DNA of 64,000 bases from Rhizophlyctis rosea (lineage: Eukaryota > Chytridiomycota > Chytridiomycetes > Rhizophlyctidales > Rhizophlyctidaceae). Made by a program: the position numbers and the translations under genes. The stretch is taken from assembly GCA_027596075.1 (NCBI GenBank), contig JADGJC010000036.1:1-64000 (forward strand), written 5' to 3'. Every line of letters begins with the position of its first letter. Positions within the stretch are counted from its first letter, which is position 1. Positions 22,701-34,935 of the stretch are shown piece after piece. The notes beneath the pieces were generated by a model. That model saw only the letters and a program-made list of their open reading frames with translations, was not told the DNA's origin and searched no databases.

Positions 22701-25700
22701 TACGTCCGCACAACCTCCCCAACAGACTCAACATACCGCCCAGCTTGCTCAACCATGCCCAAATCCGTCAGATACCACGCATACGCGATCTTGTACGCCT
22801 GCAAGTGCGGTAAGGCGTTGGCAGCGCCCGCGTTGTTGTGTAGCGTTTGGGCGTATTCGTATAGCTCTGTTGCTTGGAGCGCGGTTGGGGATCGGGCAAA
22901 TGTACTGGGATGTAGATTGTGGTCCGTCGTGAGGAGAACAGACCGCACGTCCGGTGTGTCCAACCCGGAAACGGTGGTCGGCGTCGGTGTAAGCAAGTAG
23001 CTAATGACAAAATAAAGTTGTCAACACCAAATCACACACAGAACAAGCACAAATCGAAAACACTCACCAAACCTGCGCAGCATTCCACCTCCCAATCCTC
23101 CGCAACGCATCCCCCAAAGCCACAACAGCAGCCTCAACCCCCGGCGTCCGATTCGCCAACATAGCAACCAAAACCTCCCTCCACCTCGACACATACTCCT
23201 CCCCTTCCTCCCCTCCCTCCCTCAAAAACTCCTCAACAGCCCCAGCCCCCATCCCCGCAAAAAGCCCATACAAAACCCTCAAACTAGGTCTATCCCTCTT
23301 CGCCTCCCCTCCTGCAACATTACTAACCCCCTCTTCCCCACCACCAAACTCACTCCTCGCAACCCTAACAACAACATCCCTATAACACTCCGCACTAACC
23401 TGCCTCGCAATAACAAGCGCATGAACCCACATCCCCCCCTTAACAGCAACCCTCACAGCCCCCTCCCTATCCCCCTTCCCAAGCAATCCCTCAATCTCAT
23501 CCACCGTCCCTCCACTCCCGCTCACAAACTCCGACACCCCCACAACCTCCCTCAACTGCCTAACCGCAACCCCAACATCCTTCGAACTCGCTCCACTCAA
23601 AACCCCATCCCCCTCAACAACACCCTTAATAACCCTCCACAAATAAACTTCCTCCTCATCCTCCCTCAACCCTTTCCAAACATCCTCCCCAACACCCTTC
23701 CCCTCCCTAACGGCACTCACAACCACCCCCCGTCTCTCCTCCACTTTCGCCTCAAGCCCCCGAACATACCCCTCCAAAAACGCCAAAACATCCTTCTTCC
23801 CCCTCTTCCCCCTCCCCAAAACCGGCCCAACCTCAAACCTCCCAACCTCCTCAACAACACCCGAATCGGCAAACCTCGACACCGGAACAACACTAACACT
23901 CCCACAATAACTCTTCTCAACAGCATGTTGCAGTCCCGTCACAGAATCAACAACAAACCGACTCTGGCGCCTCGGTCGCGTAATAACGAGTTTACCTCCA
24001 AACCCAAAGGTGGCGATACAATACCCCCGACTCCGTCCTAACGGGTCTTGGAACCCTTGTGGTTGGGATTGTTGCATTGGTTGGGCATCATAACCCGGCT
24101 GTTGTTGCGGCGCACCAGCATACGGACTCCCACTCCGCCCATACGCATCCGCAACCGCCGCCGCACCAGCAGCAGCACCAAAAACTAGAGGCGTCTTAGC
24201 CCGTTTCGGCGCACTACGGTACATGTTCACGCCGTCGCCACCTCCAGCAGGAACAGGTACACTCGGAGGTCTAGCTAACCCGGGACTAGCTACCCGTCCA
24301 ACATCCAACGGAACACTCGGTGTACGTGCCTGTCCCTGTCCGACAGACATCAATGTCCCAGCTGCAGTGGCGTCGTACGATTCGTACCCTTGCTGTTGCT
24401 GCACTTCGTATCCTTGCTGTTGCTGCGTTTCGTACCCTTGCCGCTGTTGCTGCTGTACAGGTTGCGCCTCATACCCCTGCTGGACATCGTACCCGTACAC
24501 CTGCGAATCATACCCCTGCTGCTGGTCATACCCACCCGTCTGCACCGCAGCAGCAGCAGCCGCAGCATCCTCCCTCTCCCTAACCTTCGCCTCCCTAACC
24601 CCAACAAGACTATTCCCACACTTCCCACAGAAATTCGCCTCAAAATCATTCTTCCTTCCACACTTCGTACAAAACAAATCAACTTCTTCCACCTCCTGCT
24701 GCTGTGGCAGTACCGCGGGCACATTCTCCACAACCGGCGTCGGCGTCGCTTCAACAGCCGCCGGGGGACCACCAAACTCCCCATACCCCTGCTGTGGCGA
24801 CACACCCGCACCGAAATGCTGACTAACCCTCTTCCCTTTACTCCCCCCCGCATACGGATTTCCCTCCACACCCGGACTAACACCCCTAGGCGGCGCCACA
24901 GCACCAGGAGGAGGGGGCGGAGCCAACCCACCAGCAAACGTCGCCGCCCGCGCCGCAGAAGCCGGTCGCGGGATTTGGTGTTGGGCAGAGGAGAAGTCGT
25001 AGGACATGGAGGACGTTAATGGTGGCGCAACGGATGGTGGTGCGCTGGTAGTCGTTGCGGAAGCAGGTTGGGAGAAATCATACCCTTTCGAAGGAGGTGG
25101 AGCAACGGGCGCAACGTCATTCGATTCAGTTTGAGCTACGCCAAAATCATACCCTTGAGAATGCACAACCTGCTCCCCTCCACCCTCTCCCTGTCCAAAC
25201 CCATACGCCTCCGTCTGCACTTCCGCCGGCTGTTCCTCCTGCTGCTGCTGCTGCACCTGACCCTCTCCACCAAACGCAGCAGCACCCTCAGCGGCATACC
25301 CACCAGCCGCATACTGCGCAAAGTAATCTTCACCCTCCGTCTGCGCCTGTCCCTGCCCATCACCACCCCCAAACGCTCCGTCCCCACCATATGCCCCACC
25401 ATCCTGCCCATACTCATACCCCTGCTGCTGTCCATCAAACACATACCCCGTCGCAGTCGCATCACCCGCACTATACTCCTGCTGCTGCTGCTCACCATAC
25501 CCACCATACCCCTCAGCATAAACCCAATTCCCATTCGCATCATAATACCCCGCATACTGCTGCTGCTGCTGTTGTTGCTGGTCCTCTACACCAGCATACC
25601 CTTCCCCAACAGCAACTTCCTCACCTCCATACACTTCCTGCTGCTGCTGTCCCTGCTCACCATACGCCCCATAATCCTCCTGAGTGGGTGCCCCATAAGC

Positions 25701-28700
25701 ATTCGCATCAAACGCCTGAGACACCGCCCCTTCAATAGCTGTTCCAGCCGGCACTTGACTCAACCCCTCCTGACTCCCTACAAAATTATCGAAAAAGTCT
25801 CCGCCTCCACCAGAAGCCCCGAACGTCAATCCCGGCTGTACTTCGGGTGCTGCGGCTTGTGGGACGAAGGACTGTGGTTGCGAAATGGGTGGTGGGGGTT
25901 GAGTGAAGGGTTTCGCCGTTGTTGGTGGGGCGGACGTCGTGGGTGGTGGGGGTTGAGTGAAGGGTTTCGCCGTTGTTGGTGGGGCGGACGTCGTGGGTGG
26001 CGGAGGCAGAGGTGTGACGTCTTCCTTTGCCGGAGGTGGAACAACTTCCTGCACCGGCGGTGATTGTTGGACCGTCGATTCAGGCACCACCTCGGCCGAC
26101 GGAAGAGGTTCCGAAACACCCTCAAACGAACTTTGCTGAGCCCCATACCCCCCAAAAGCACTCTCATCCCCACCCTGCCACCCATTCACGCCACTCCCCG
26201 CACTCGACGCCCCAAACACTAAATCATCCAACTCGTCCATACCCTCTCCATTCTGTTGCTGAACCGGCACCGTCTCAACAGGCGGAACACCAGTCGGCGT
26301 ACCCGCCCCTCCACCAAACCCAAAGAACCCAAACTTCTTCCCACCAGTATCAACATCCTCAAACTCCGCATCATGACCTTCTCCTCCCTGTTGCTGCTCT
26401 TGTTGCTGCACTCCAGCATCAACATTCACATCTTCCTTCCCCGCACCCTCACCAACCTCATTCCGACTCGTACTCCTGACAACATCATCATGCCCCTGCA
26501 CCGCAGTAGATCCTCCAAACCCAAAATCCCCACCACCCCCACTCTCAAACGGATTCGCCGAAAACCCCGTATCAAATTCCCCAAAGCCAGATGAATTGCT
26601 AAACCCAAACGCCGAGTCATGATGCCCAGTCGTAAAGTCCCCACCGCCATTCAGATCAACAGCACCAAAGTCGCTGGCTTCCGGCACGATTGTGGCAGGA
26701 GCGCCGAACCCAGCACCACCACCAGCACCACCACCACCAATAAACTCAGACTCCGAAATCTCCGACGCGGTAGGCCAAGCATCAAACTCCGTCGTCGCGG
26801 GACCTTGTGCGGGCTGTTCCGGTTGGAAGGTCGCGACGGGTGGTGGTGGAGTGAAAGTCTGCGGTTTGACCGATGGCGGACGTTCCGGAACAAAGTTCAC
26901 ACCCGTTGGCGGGGGAGGAGGAGTAAACGTTTGCGGCTTAACAGAAGGAGGTCGATCCGGTTGTTGGAACGTCTCTACAAACGACTGCTGCTGCTGCATT
27001 GGAGGAGGCGGCGGCGTAAAAGTCTGCGGCTTTACACTAGGCGGTCTTGAAATCGGTTGAGAAGGTTGCGCGATCGGCTGTGTAGATGGAGGTCGCGGAG
27101 GTAATCGCGCTTCAATCGGTTGAGCGGATGGGGGCCTCGGGGGAGGTTGTGCCACGATTTGAGGAGAGGGTTTGGTTGATGGTGGTCGGGGGGGTAGCGC
27201 AAAAGCGTCCTGTGATGGTTGATACTCTTCAACCGTCCCAAAAGCATCTGCGACACCTTGGGGGACAGCTCCAAGCCCGCCATTTACGTTCGGACTTGCA
27301 GCGAACCCAAAATCATCGTTCCACCCTTCCTCTGCTGACGTAGCCTGTTGCTGTTGCTGGGGTGGTGCGCTCACCCCCCCATCAGACCCTGCATTCTCAT
27401 ACTCAATCTGCGCAGGCTGTTCCTGGAAAATCGGGACCGTGGCAGAAGCATCTTTTTGCTCGCCAATGGTTCCCCACCCGCCATCTCCCCAATTCTGCTC
27501 ATCCCCCCATCCCGACTCCGCTGCGGTGTCCGGTACAGGTTCAGGAAACGCCGCAGGTTTCGGTGGAGTTGGCATGGACGGCGGCGCAGCGGCATGTTGC
27601 GGGGATGTGGCGGATTGCTGCCGTGATAATGGGGCAGGTGGAGGAGGTTGAACCGGTTGCTGCGGAGGCGGTGCGGCGACTGCAAATGCATCCAAAACTT
27701 CAATATGCGATGGTTCTGACATGGCAGGAGGTGGTGTGGGCTGTGGAGGTCGGTTGAAAGCACTGGGAGCAGTTGTGACGGGTGACGCAGCAAAAGCATC
27801 ATATGCAGGAGTACTAGATTGCGGGACCAGAGAAGGTGGTGCATTCGCTTTGAATGCATTGCTAGAAGGCGGTCGAGCCGGAGGTGCGGCGGTCAAAGAT
27901 CCGTTACTAGATGGTTGAGCCGGACCAGCCGGGGGAAATGAAGTCTGCGACGCAAGTTTTGCGGGTGGTGCAAATGCTTCGGTCACATTTGACGGAGCGG
28001 GACTAGGGGACGGCCGCACACCAATTGTCTCCGACCCTCTATTGGGAGCTCCCTGCCCCGAGGTCGACCTCCTTTGCGTCCCAGCGGGTCTGCCCGGCAC
28101 AAAGCCAAACATATCCAAAGGCTTTTTCGGCCGGCCTGCTGTGCCGGCCGGGGGACTAGTCGGAGGGGTAGTGGCTGGACCTAAACCGAAAGCATCGAAA
28201 AAATCTGCCCCTCCTGCGCCTCCGGCTGCGGGTCTAGATTGACTCGATGTAGCGGGGGGGCCGAACAAGTTGGCAGCACCTTCCAACGCCTGAGATGATC
28301 GTGTGGATTGAGGTTGTGCGGGTTTACGGGCAACATGAGGAGATGGATGTACCGAGGACGATCGAGAACTGGCAGTATGTGGAGGAAAGAAGGGATCGGC
28401 TCCTGGCGCTAAATAATGCGAATTTGAATGAGTGTGATCCCGTTTCTCTGCCATTCCTTTACAGACTCACCTCCACCACCAAACAAAGAAGCTGCATCTC
28501 CCGCCGCAGGAGTGACGCTCGATCGAGCGCTTCTGCTCAATATTTGATGCGATGATGGCTGCCTCGCGGCCCCACCACCAGACCCACCCTGCCCACCCTG
28601 CCCGCTCTGTCCACCCGCTCCAGGAAACCCTGCGGACGCGAAAAAATCTTGATCTTGGCCCTGGCCTGCACCCGGCGCACCGGGTGTACCCGCACCGGGA

Positions 28701-28765
28701 CCACCAAAGAATGGTATAGGACCCTGGTCCACGGGCTGGTGGCCGCGTTGATATGGGCCACTCAT
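19754..28765 (-). CDS. SEC16: COPII coat assembly scaffold Sec16, very large, with zinc ribbon and prion-like tracts
   Basis: Exon 1 is 28765-28471 (MSGPYQRGHQPVDQ) and exon 2 is 28408-23068. Exon 3 begins at 23000 and continues across a scaffold gap to about 21060. Further exons run to the stop at 19754. The disordered N-terminal half is rich in PPSVKPQTFTPPPP, PPP and YGQQQ motifs. A zinc ribbon (CTKCGRKNDFEANFCGKCG, about 24605-24690) precedes the central conserved domain: RGYCIATFGFGGKLVITRP, the helical ACE1-like block with DREGAVRVAVKGGMWVHALVIARQ, LRVLYGLFAG, and ALRRIGRWNAAQVCYLLTP. After it come a Sec23-binding-type C-terminus (GGGWFGFLRGKKKEE, then PVKANLGESSAFYYDEVKKKWVNK) and a Pro-rich tail. 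Sec16 marks ER exit sites and organises Sec23/Sec24/Sec13/Sec31. The length (about 2,500 residues) is near the upper end of the family, mostly low-complexity. The gap breaks the frame within WLSKLGKIGAKG. Confidence 0.93.
21490..21519 (-). repeat. Poly-Gln (CAG/CTG) tract in SEC16
   Basis: A near-perfect CTG run on the plus strand (one TTG interruption) encodes ten consecutive Gln in Sec16, followed by GYGGEFGG. Other shorter Q tracts lie nearby at about 22085-22110 and 25550-25580. Such tracts are length-variable by replication slippage. Confidence 0.85.
22398..22562. other. Scaffold gap flanked by a 26-bp duplicated edge and an alien GC-rich block
   Basis: Ten Ns (22527-22536) sit inside SEC16. 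The same 26-bp sequence beginning CCCCAATCTTCCCC occurs at 22398-22423 and again at 22537-22562, on either side of a block of about 103 bp that is nearly all G and C. Both copies encode the same peptide, LSKLGKIG, in the same Sec16 frame. The plain reading is that the two contig ends overlap. The GC-rich block would then be contaminating, chimeric or misassembled sequence rather than part of the gene. Confidence 0.75.
25891..25998 (-). repeat. Exact 54-bp tandem duplication in SEC16
   Basis: A 54-bp unit starting GGTGGGGGTTGAG on the plus strand occurs twice in tandem (25891 and 25945) with no visible difference. It encodes two copies of an 18-residue Pro/Thr-rich unit containing TTSAPPTTAKPFTQ. 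Identity at the DNA level implies a recent duplication or an assembly or length polymorphism. Confidence 0.85.
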
Positions 28766-31329
28766 ATCCTGAAATAGAATAGTCTATCAGTCGGCGTCAC
28801 TGACGAGGAAAAGCGCAGTATGCAACCTTTGTGTCACTAGCTCGTCGCCGCAAAACGAGGTTGTGATATATGGGTAAAAGTGGAAAAAACTCTTCCTATA
28901 CAAGGTGCGTGGGACAGATGTCAGTTTTGGCAAAAAGGGAGCGGCCGTCCTTACGACCAGATGGTACGCGTCTTAGTTCAGAGGCAAAGCCTGCCTCCGG
29001 TACAACTGCAGTGGTATTCCGCAGGATTGGAAAAAATGCTATGTATGGTTTGGTTGCCGTGACAAGCTCTCCACACTTTCCCACGGTCCGTGCGAGAGCA
29101 ACGATCTTGACACCTACTGTCGAAAAGCTCCGAGAAGACGTACCTCAGTATGACGACACTAACGATACGGTGAGATATTTACGTAGTCCCTTCTCTACTC
29201 GTGAGGAATCGTGCAAGTTGCTCTTCCAGCACTATAGTCGCTAGAGTTTTGAGTTCAGGTACCACGTAATGGCGATGTGTGCCTGAGGGGAGAGCAAAAG
29301 GCAAACCGTCTCCTTGAAATGGCGTTTCCCCATTCCCATTCCCACGCCGTGTGATGGTGGTGCTGATGGCGATCGATCCATGACATACACTGATTCATGG
29401 TTGGGCTTATATGCTTACGCGAGACCATGTGGCAGGGCATTCATTGATTGGCCAGGGCCATAGTATGGAGGAGCCAGAGCTTACGTAACATATGGTGAAA
29501 GTCCTCATTCCTGAACGCGGCCTACGCCGGCAAAGCAAAAAGGAGACGAAAAAGGAACGGTACAGAAGGCGAGCCGTATATCCTAGGAATCAAATTGGTG
29601 CAAGATGATTAAAACGTTTGAGTATGATGCGCAATCGTAAGACGCGAACTTTTCCAAGGTGTCGCTTTGTTGACATGGAAAATTATGGAATATATGAAGT
29701 GCACCACTGCGGTGAGCACAGATTGGAAGCTGGAGTCAATGGGACTGGAAAGGTCATGCGCTAGTTTCTACCGGTTCATCTCCAGTACGAGCTTGTTTGC
29801 TCGTCACCCCGTCAGTTTCTAATGACACATCGTCGCCAATTCAGGACCCTCCCACGAACGAAGCAGTGGAAATTTTCTGTCAAAAGGTTTGAAACACAAA
29901 TTTTCAGGGACAAAAAGTATATCACACGCACTGATTAACTATGCATCAAAGCCGCGTTGGTGGCTATCGTGCAAGCGGAATTTGGTGCTGCCATATAATC
30001 AGGTTGACACTCGAAGAACTCAGAAAGCCGACCTGACAACTTGACAGCTCAACGAACATACACTAACTTACACTAAGGACAGAACACAAAAAGGCCAGGA
30101 AGTCATTCATGTTCAATTGCGAATCCGGGCGGCCGCTGACCGCACACGAAAAATTGCAACGTCGCACACTCAAATTGAGGCAACCATTGTACTTGTTTGG
30201 CAGCTGTGTCGGCGTTCGCCCCGGTCCTGCAGTACAAAGGTCTAGCCATTGTTTCTTTTTTTAGCTACACAAGATGGAACAGATCAGTGAACTCGAAGAA
30301 TGGATGTGACCTACATGAGGATTGGAAAAAAAGGAAATTACGAAGCACGGCAAATTGTATGCAGCATGCAGCGCGGGTTTCCACATCCTTGCGTCGGGAG
30401 GATTTGAAGTGCCCTTCATCAGTGGACGTGCATTGTCAACACGCGGATGATGTTTGTGAAAACTTCATCGGAATGCGCCCCCATTGTTATGTTCACTTCG
30501 TAAACCTTGTTGCAGCTGACTCCGATGAAGTCTTCAATATCACTTACATCATCCACACAAACTGGATTTAGGTGAGACACTCGCGGATCTGTTTTGTGAA
30601 GACATGTTGGGCACACTGCGTGTGCTTTTTCCGCAGGTAGTGTGCGACTCTACGAAAATGATCGTTTCTTACAGAGCACAATACAATTAAGCAATTGTCT
30701 CAAGCAACGGTCGAATTCATCCTCACCATCTGGTAATAACTTGGCCTTCTGAATTTTTCATAGACACCAAGGATTTGTCGCCGCGACAGCAACACTTCAA
30801 TGATACTTTCAATCGCTCATTAGGTGCACCACCCGAACGGCCTGTCATTGCACAGTTCCCGATTAGATGGCTTGCCCGGAGGTCCGTAAGAGCTGACGAA
30901 CATTCAACACTTTAGACATGGCCCATGCAGAATTTCCTTTTTGTTTCTGCTCGGACACAAGGTCATGATCACCATCCCAACCATTCCAAAAAAGTCTTCA
31001 GTTCAGACGAAGCTGATACTCGAACGTTTGCCCCAACTTCAATCTCACGTTCTTGGAACTATCTTTCTTCGCTTTGCCGCCGGTGGATGGCGGGTTAAAC
31101 ACAAAGCATCAACTGCCTTGGAGCGATTGGTTCAGAAGGTTAGGCAACCTTCAGGCAGTTGATCCAAAGCAAAGTTATGGTTGACAGGTATTAGGAAGGG
31201 TTGTAAATCTTGAGCAGAACAATTAATGCCTTCATTGGACGGTATTGGTATACCACGCATGTTTAAATGTTGCTCTTCAGCGCGCCTCGAGTGGAAAAGT
31301 TTTTCATTCGTTCTGATGCTGCATGCGGC

Positions 31330-31350
31330 CCAGCCAATGCTATATAAGGA
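31330..31350 (+). promoter_or_regulatory. Possible CCAAT/TATA core promoter
   Basis: A CCAAT pentamer immediately precedes CTATATAAGG, followed by a purine-rich stretch and an ATG at 31372. That ATG opens only a short frame of about 36 codons with no recognisable homology. The spacing between CCAAT and TATA is unusually tight. This may be a promoter for a short or non-coding transcript, or chance. Confidence 0.25.
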
Positions 31351-32602
31351 GGGAAAAAGGGACAGGCGATAATGGATGAAAAGCATGGCTGGTTGAGCTT
31401 CAACGAGATCAAACCGGCCCTCTTGGACAAGTGTCCTGGGATGCGTCAGTGTCTTCTTTCTGCAGATTCACATTCGGCCTAACAATCCTTACGATTGGAT
31501 GATGAGAATGACAGCTTCTTGATTACACGGACTTGACACGCAGGTATACTGCTCATGAAATACTGGGTTTAACAGGACTGGAAATACTCACATTACCTCA
31601 CGCCCTGTACGAGAGGCTGGCACTCCGCCAAAAAGGGAAGATTAGGCATTTGATGTACAGTCTTCACAGTTTGATGCAATAACACCCAGAGGAAGAACGT
31701 GCGAGAGATGCGCATGCCGCTCACCATGCGCATCAGGTAGACTTTTTGACTCGCGTTGATGTGTTGAGTGGCCACAGATCGACGATATGACCGAATATTG
31801 TCATTTTTTACCTCGACTACACCGTCCCGTTCAGTTCTAACTCATCATTTGACTCGTCAAGGCTGCGGACGACTGCAAAAAGAATAATGCGGCAATCGTC
31901 CATCTGGACTTGAGGTATCCATCTTTTCAACCACTATGGACTGACCTCAGCTCAACCGAAGCAATCGGACGAACTAAGACCACACTGAACTCAAGTTGAA
32001 GGCGACAGTCCCACGCTGAAGAAATATTGGGAAAAATAACGAAGACCTTCAGAGACCCGCTCAATCATTTGGTGCCACATGATGGTTGCGGCCCATGATG
32101 CCCTAGCACTCAAAGTTCATCGAAGTCTGCGCGATAGAGGTCGCTGGCTCAGTGAATGAGGTACCAGTGCTCACCGCACATGAATGCACAACCATCGCAG
32201 GTGATAGACGTATGCTTGTATCTAGGGCATGGAGAAAAGACAGGGGATGATATATGCAAGTTGGAGAGATGCCAGATGAACTGAATCCCGTCATACCCCT
32301 GCTTCGGGAGTTCTTCAAATTTGATTCTGCGCATCATTCATTTATTATCCACTGCTACATGTTTGTGCCCCTGCAAATCGCCGGGAAAGCATCAGGCAGT
32401 GCTTCGAGGGCAGATGTGATTGTCCCGAAGACCGATGTTTGCTTCACAGTCAGACAGCTTGCAATCTTTCTTCACACTCGTTGCAGTCGGATGTGGACGT
32501 GGCCTCATTTGAGAAGGCGAGGTGAATATGATCAGGTGTCAACGGTTGTTCAAAAAGAAATCATTGAAGGCGGAAAAACACACGTGAAGGTCCGAGTTTT
32601 CC

Positions 32603-32702
32603 ATTCCACCCCTCCACCTCCACCTCCACCTCCCCCTCCCCCCTCCACCTCCACCTTCCCCCCTCACAAGCCCCCCCTTTCCCCCCTCCCCCGTCCCCCC
32701 CT
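32603..32702. repeat. Polypyrimidine (CCACCT)n-type low-complexity tract
   Basis: About 100 bp almost free of purines except for regular A in CCACCT units, grading into C runs. It is a homopurine/homopyrimidine tract on opposite strands of the kind that can form triplex structures. It is not inside a recognised gene. Confidence 0.7.
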
Positions 32703-34050
32703 CCTTTTTCTGACTTGTATATCGGACCCTGTAGCGTAGCGGACGCGTTCCTGGTCAGAAGTAACGGACGGGACCCAATTGTAATGCGTCTCTTCAATAT
32801 GTCGGCGCATACAAAAATGGTGCCTCTTTTTCTCATCTATAATTAGATGCTCACTTGTAATGGGACTGGCTATCACGTCTGTCCATGGAGACGACTTCAT
32901 AAGACAGGCTTGAGACAGATCTGCGAAAAAGTCATACTGGGAATCGAATGGTCGAGCTAAGCAGGTGAAGGCCAGTCTTTTCTGGCAATCAGCTGTATGA
33001 TGCTTGGAACCCTGTCTTTTTTCACGTTCAGGCACATTGTCAGTTGTGCCGATTGGAGCTATTGCCTTGGTGGAGTCATCAAAAACAATGCCCAACCAGG
33101 AAACTCGGTTGGGAGGAGTGCGAAGGTCGCATCCATATCGATGTGCTGACTTTCATTCGCACAACAAAATTTCAATAGCTACCTTGATTGCAGGGTAAGC
33201 AGTCAGTCAGCCTCTCATGCATATGGCCTCCACCATCTCATCCCTCGTCCTTTTCTCTGACACGAACCTAATGAAACAGCACAGTGATGGTCTTGCGATT
33301 AGTACCCTTGATTGATAGCTAAGAAAAAGGAATGAGTTGTCGACATGGATTTACATCAACTCGGCACCTCATGGAAAAGGCGGTCTGTCAGATCTCACTA
33401 ATTCTTGTTTCAAAGCAGCAAGATGAGCCAACTACCAAGCTTGATGGCTGCTTGAGTTTGTCATATCATCCGCATCAAGCATCACTGACATCTGGCATTC
33501 GATAAATTCATGAGTTTTTGGTCCTCGCTTCGTGAACGCCTATGGAGGAGTAGTGCGCTTGCAGTGGTCAAGGGTAAATGTTACTTTCAGTTTTGCTTTT
33601 TTAGCGAGCTGATTACAAATCTAGATGTTCGTGCATCATGCTATACAATGAAATCCTCAAAGGGCTCTTAGCACAACCTTTCGCCAAGCATCAACTACGT
33701 AGCATAAGGTTTCTTCCAGTGAAGGACAAGTGCCTCAAAATTTCTTGGAGCTTGTGAGCGTGCTAACGAACATATTGCACCCGGAAGTTTCATTTGTTCA
33801 AGCTTTACACCTACCTTCATCATCGCGCAGGCACACAAAAACGATACACGAATGCTCAAGCACTATGGGACCGCAATGTATTGACTATCCTATTCTGCTG
33901 CTGCAACTATCTTGAACATTTTGCTAATCCCTATCACTACCTGCCCGCGGTCTCTACCACTACCAGCTCTCCCCATGCCGGCGCTACCGCATCGCTCGAC
34001 ACCACCAACATCCCCCTACTGCATCCCGCAACCCTCCTCGTGCAACGGCA

Positions 34051-34917
34051 TCAGTTCATCCGGATCGTTTGAACCCGACAGACCCTCTTGTGTTCACGCC
34101 ACGCACCACGCTGACATTCTTTCTTGCAATAGTAAGCAGACTGGCAGCGGGAGCATTTCTTGGTGGTAGGAGTTTTGCAGACCGCGCACGGGTGCGGAGT
34201 CCTCGGCTTCTCCCACTTGTTCCAATCGTAGCTCACGGTCCCATCCAAGTAGTTCTGAAGCGGCTTCTCTTTGTCGTGTTCGTTGAAGATGATGAATTTC
34301 TTCAATTGCGGCATCTTGTGCAAGTTCTTCAGTCCCGCATTTTTGAAGTCGTCCCAACCCGTCTTGGACTCCAACCCTCCGATCATGGCTTCCTCATTTT
34401 TCCAAACCCCCATCGTGTCGCAGTTGTACCAGTGCCAGCAGTCCACTTCGATGGTGAGCTTCTTCAGGTTTGGGAACGCTTCTGCGGACGTGAAGAACGC
34501 GGGGCAGAGGTAGTGCAGGTGGAGGTAGACTTCTTCCATGTTGCGGACGGCGCGAGCGAGGATTGGACAGATGTGGTGAGCGTATTCGTAGGTGTAGGCA
34601 TTGTCGCTCCAGAACGCTTGGACGCAGAGCTTTGTGACAGACGGTGGGATGCTTTGCAGGAGGAGGGCGAGCGTCGTCATGGAGATGCGGCCCAGGGTTG
34701 TGGTTGGACCGACGGTCACCTCTCGAAGGTTGTCCATGTTCTTCAGGTGAAAGGCGGTATGCAACATCACGTCATTGAGGGCCCTGTCACATTCGCCCCT
34801 ATCGAAGTCGTTCCACAATCCCACACTTGGACGGAAAGCTGCCTTGCGGATGTAGGTGCAGATGTGTGGGTTGGTTGACAGCATTTTCAAGAAGGCAGCA
34901 GGGTCTAAACGGGCCAT
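34051..34917 (-). CDS. LRR-like MYND-finger protein (copy A), probably 5' truncated
   Basis: The frame from the first ATG at 34917 (MARLDPAAFLKMLSTNPHI) encodes 288 aa. It begins with a helical F-box/LRR-like region (FHLKNMDNLREVTVG, MTTLALLLQSIPPSVTKL, HICPILARAVRNMEEVYLHL). It ends with an intact MYND zinc finger: CAVC, then KKCSRCQSAYYC, KKEC, REHKRVC. It is clearly paralogous to the gene at 50766-52078, with shared blocks CPILARAVRN, FFTSA, SKTGW-D-F and NYLDG. Relative to that copy about 100 N-terminal residues are missing, and the homology stops where a truncated RING gene of opposite orientation begins. MYND fingers bind proline-rich peptides in partner proteins. The role here is unknown, and expression may be lost. 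Confidence 0.7.
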   Translation of the reverse strand: MARLDPAAFLKMLSTNPHICTYIRKAAFRPSVGLWNDFDRGECDRALNDVMLHTAFHLKNMDNLREVTVGPTTTLGRISMTTLALLLQSIPPSVTKLCVQAFWSDNAYTYEYAHHICPILARAVRNMEEVYLHLHYLCPAFFTSAEAFPNLKKLTIEVDCWHWYNCDTMGVWKNEEAMIGGLESKTGWDDFKNAGLKNLHKMPQLKKFIIFNEHDKEKPLQNYLDGTVSYDWNKWEKPRTPHPCAVCKTPTTKKCSRCQSAYYCKKECQRGAWREHKRVCRVQTIRMN

Positions 34918-34935
34918 GGTATGTAAAACTTTCGA

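Larger units (their letters stand above)
28766..34050. other. Gene-poor region of about 5.3 kb
   Basis: No recognisable coding family, exon chain, tRNA or mobile element was found on either strand. Open frames are short and compositionally random. Features noted separately are a CCAAT/TATA-like pair near 31334-31348 and a C/T-rich tract near 32600-32702. The start presumably includes the SEC16 promoter. Confidence 0.55.

Noticed and set aside
25068..26063. Plus-strand open frame of about 330 codons within SEC16
   Set aside because: Low-complexity shadow of the Sec16 coding strand. The coding strand has domain homology and splice sites; this one has neither.
28409..28454. ATG for MAEKRDHTHSNSHYL as the Sec16 start
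   Set aside because: This lies inside the 62-nt intron 28409-28470. The upstream exon starting at 28765 joins in phase and gives a Gly/Pro-rich N-terminus consistent with the rest.
30460..30525. Inverted TTCATCGGA / TCCGATGAA pair
   Set aside because: Short arms about 50 nt apart with no further structure; expected by chance in a region this long.
30197..30571. 124-codon plus-strand frame in the gene desert
   Set aside because: No homology, no signal peptide, no splice partners, and random composition.
34069..34878. Plus-strand open frame of 269 codons
   Set aside because: Exact antisense of the MYND copy A, which has a clear zinc finger and a paralogue; the plus frame shows no homology.
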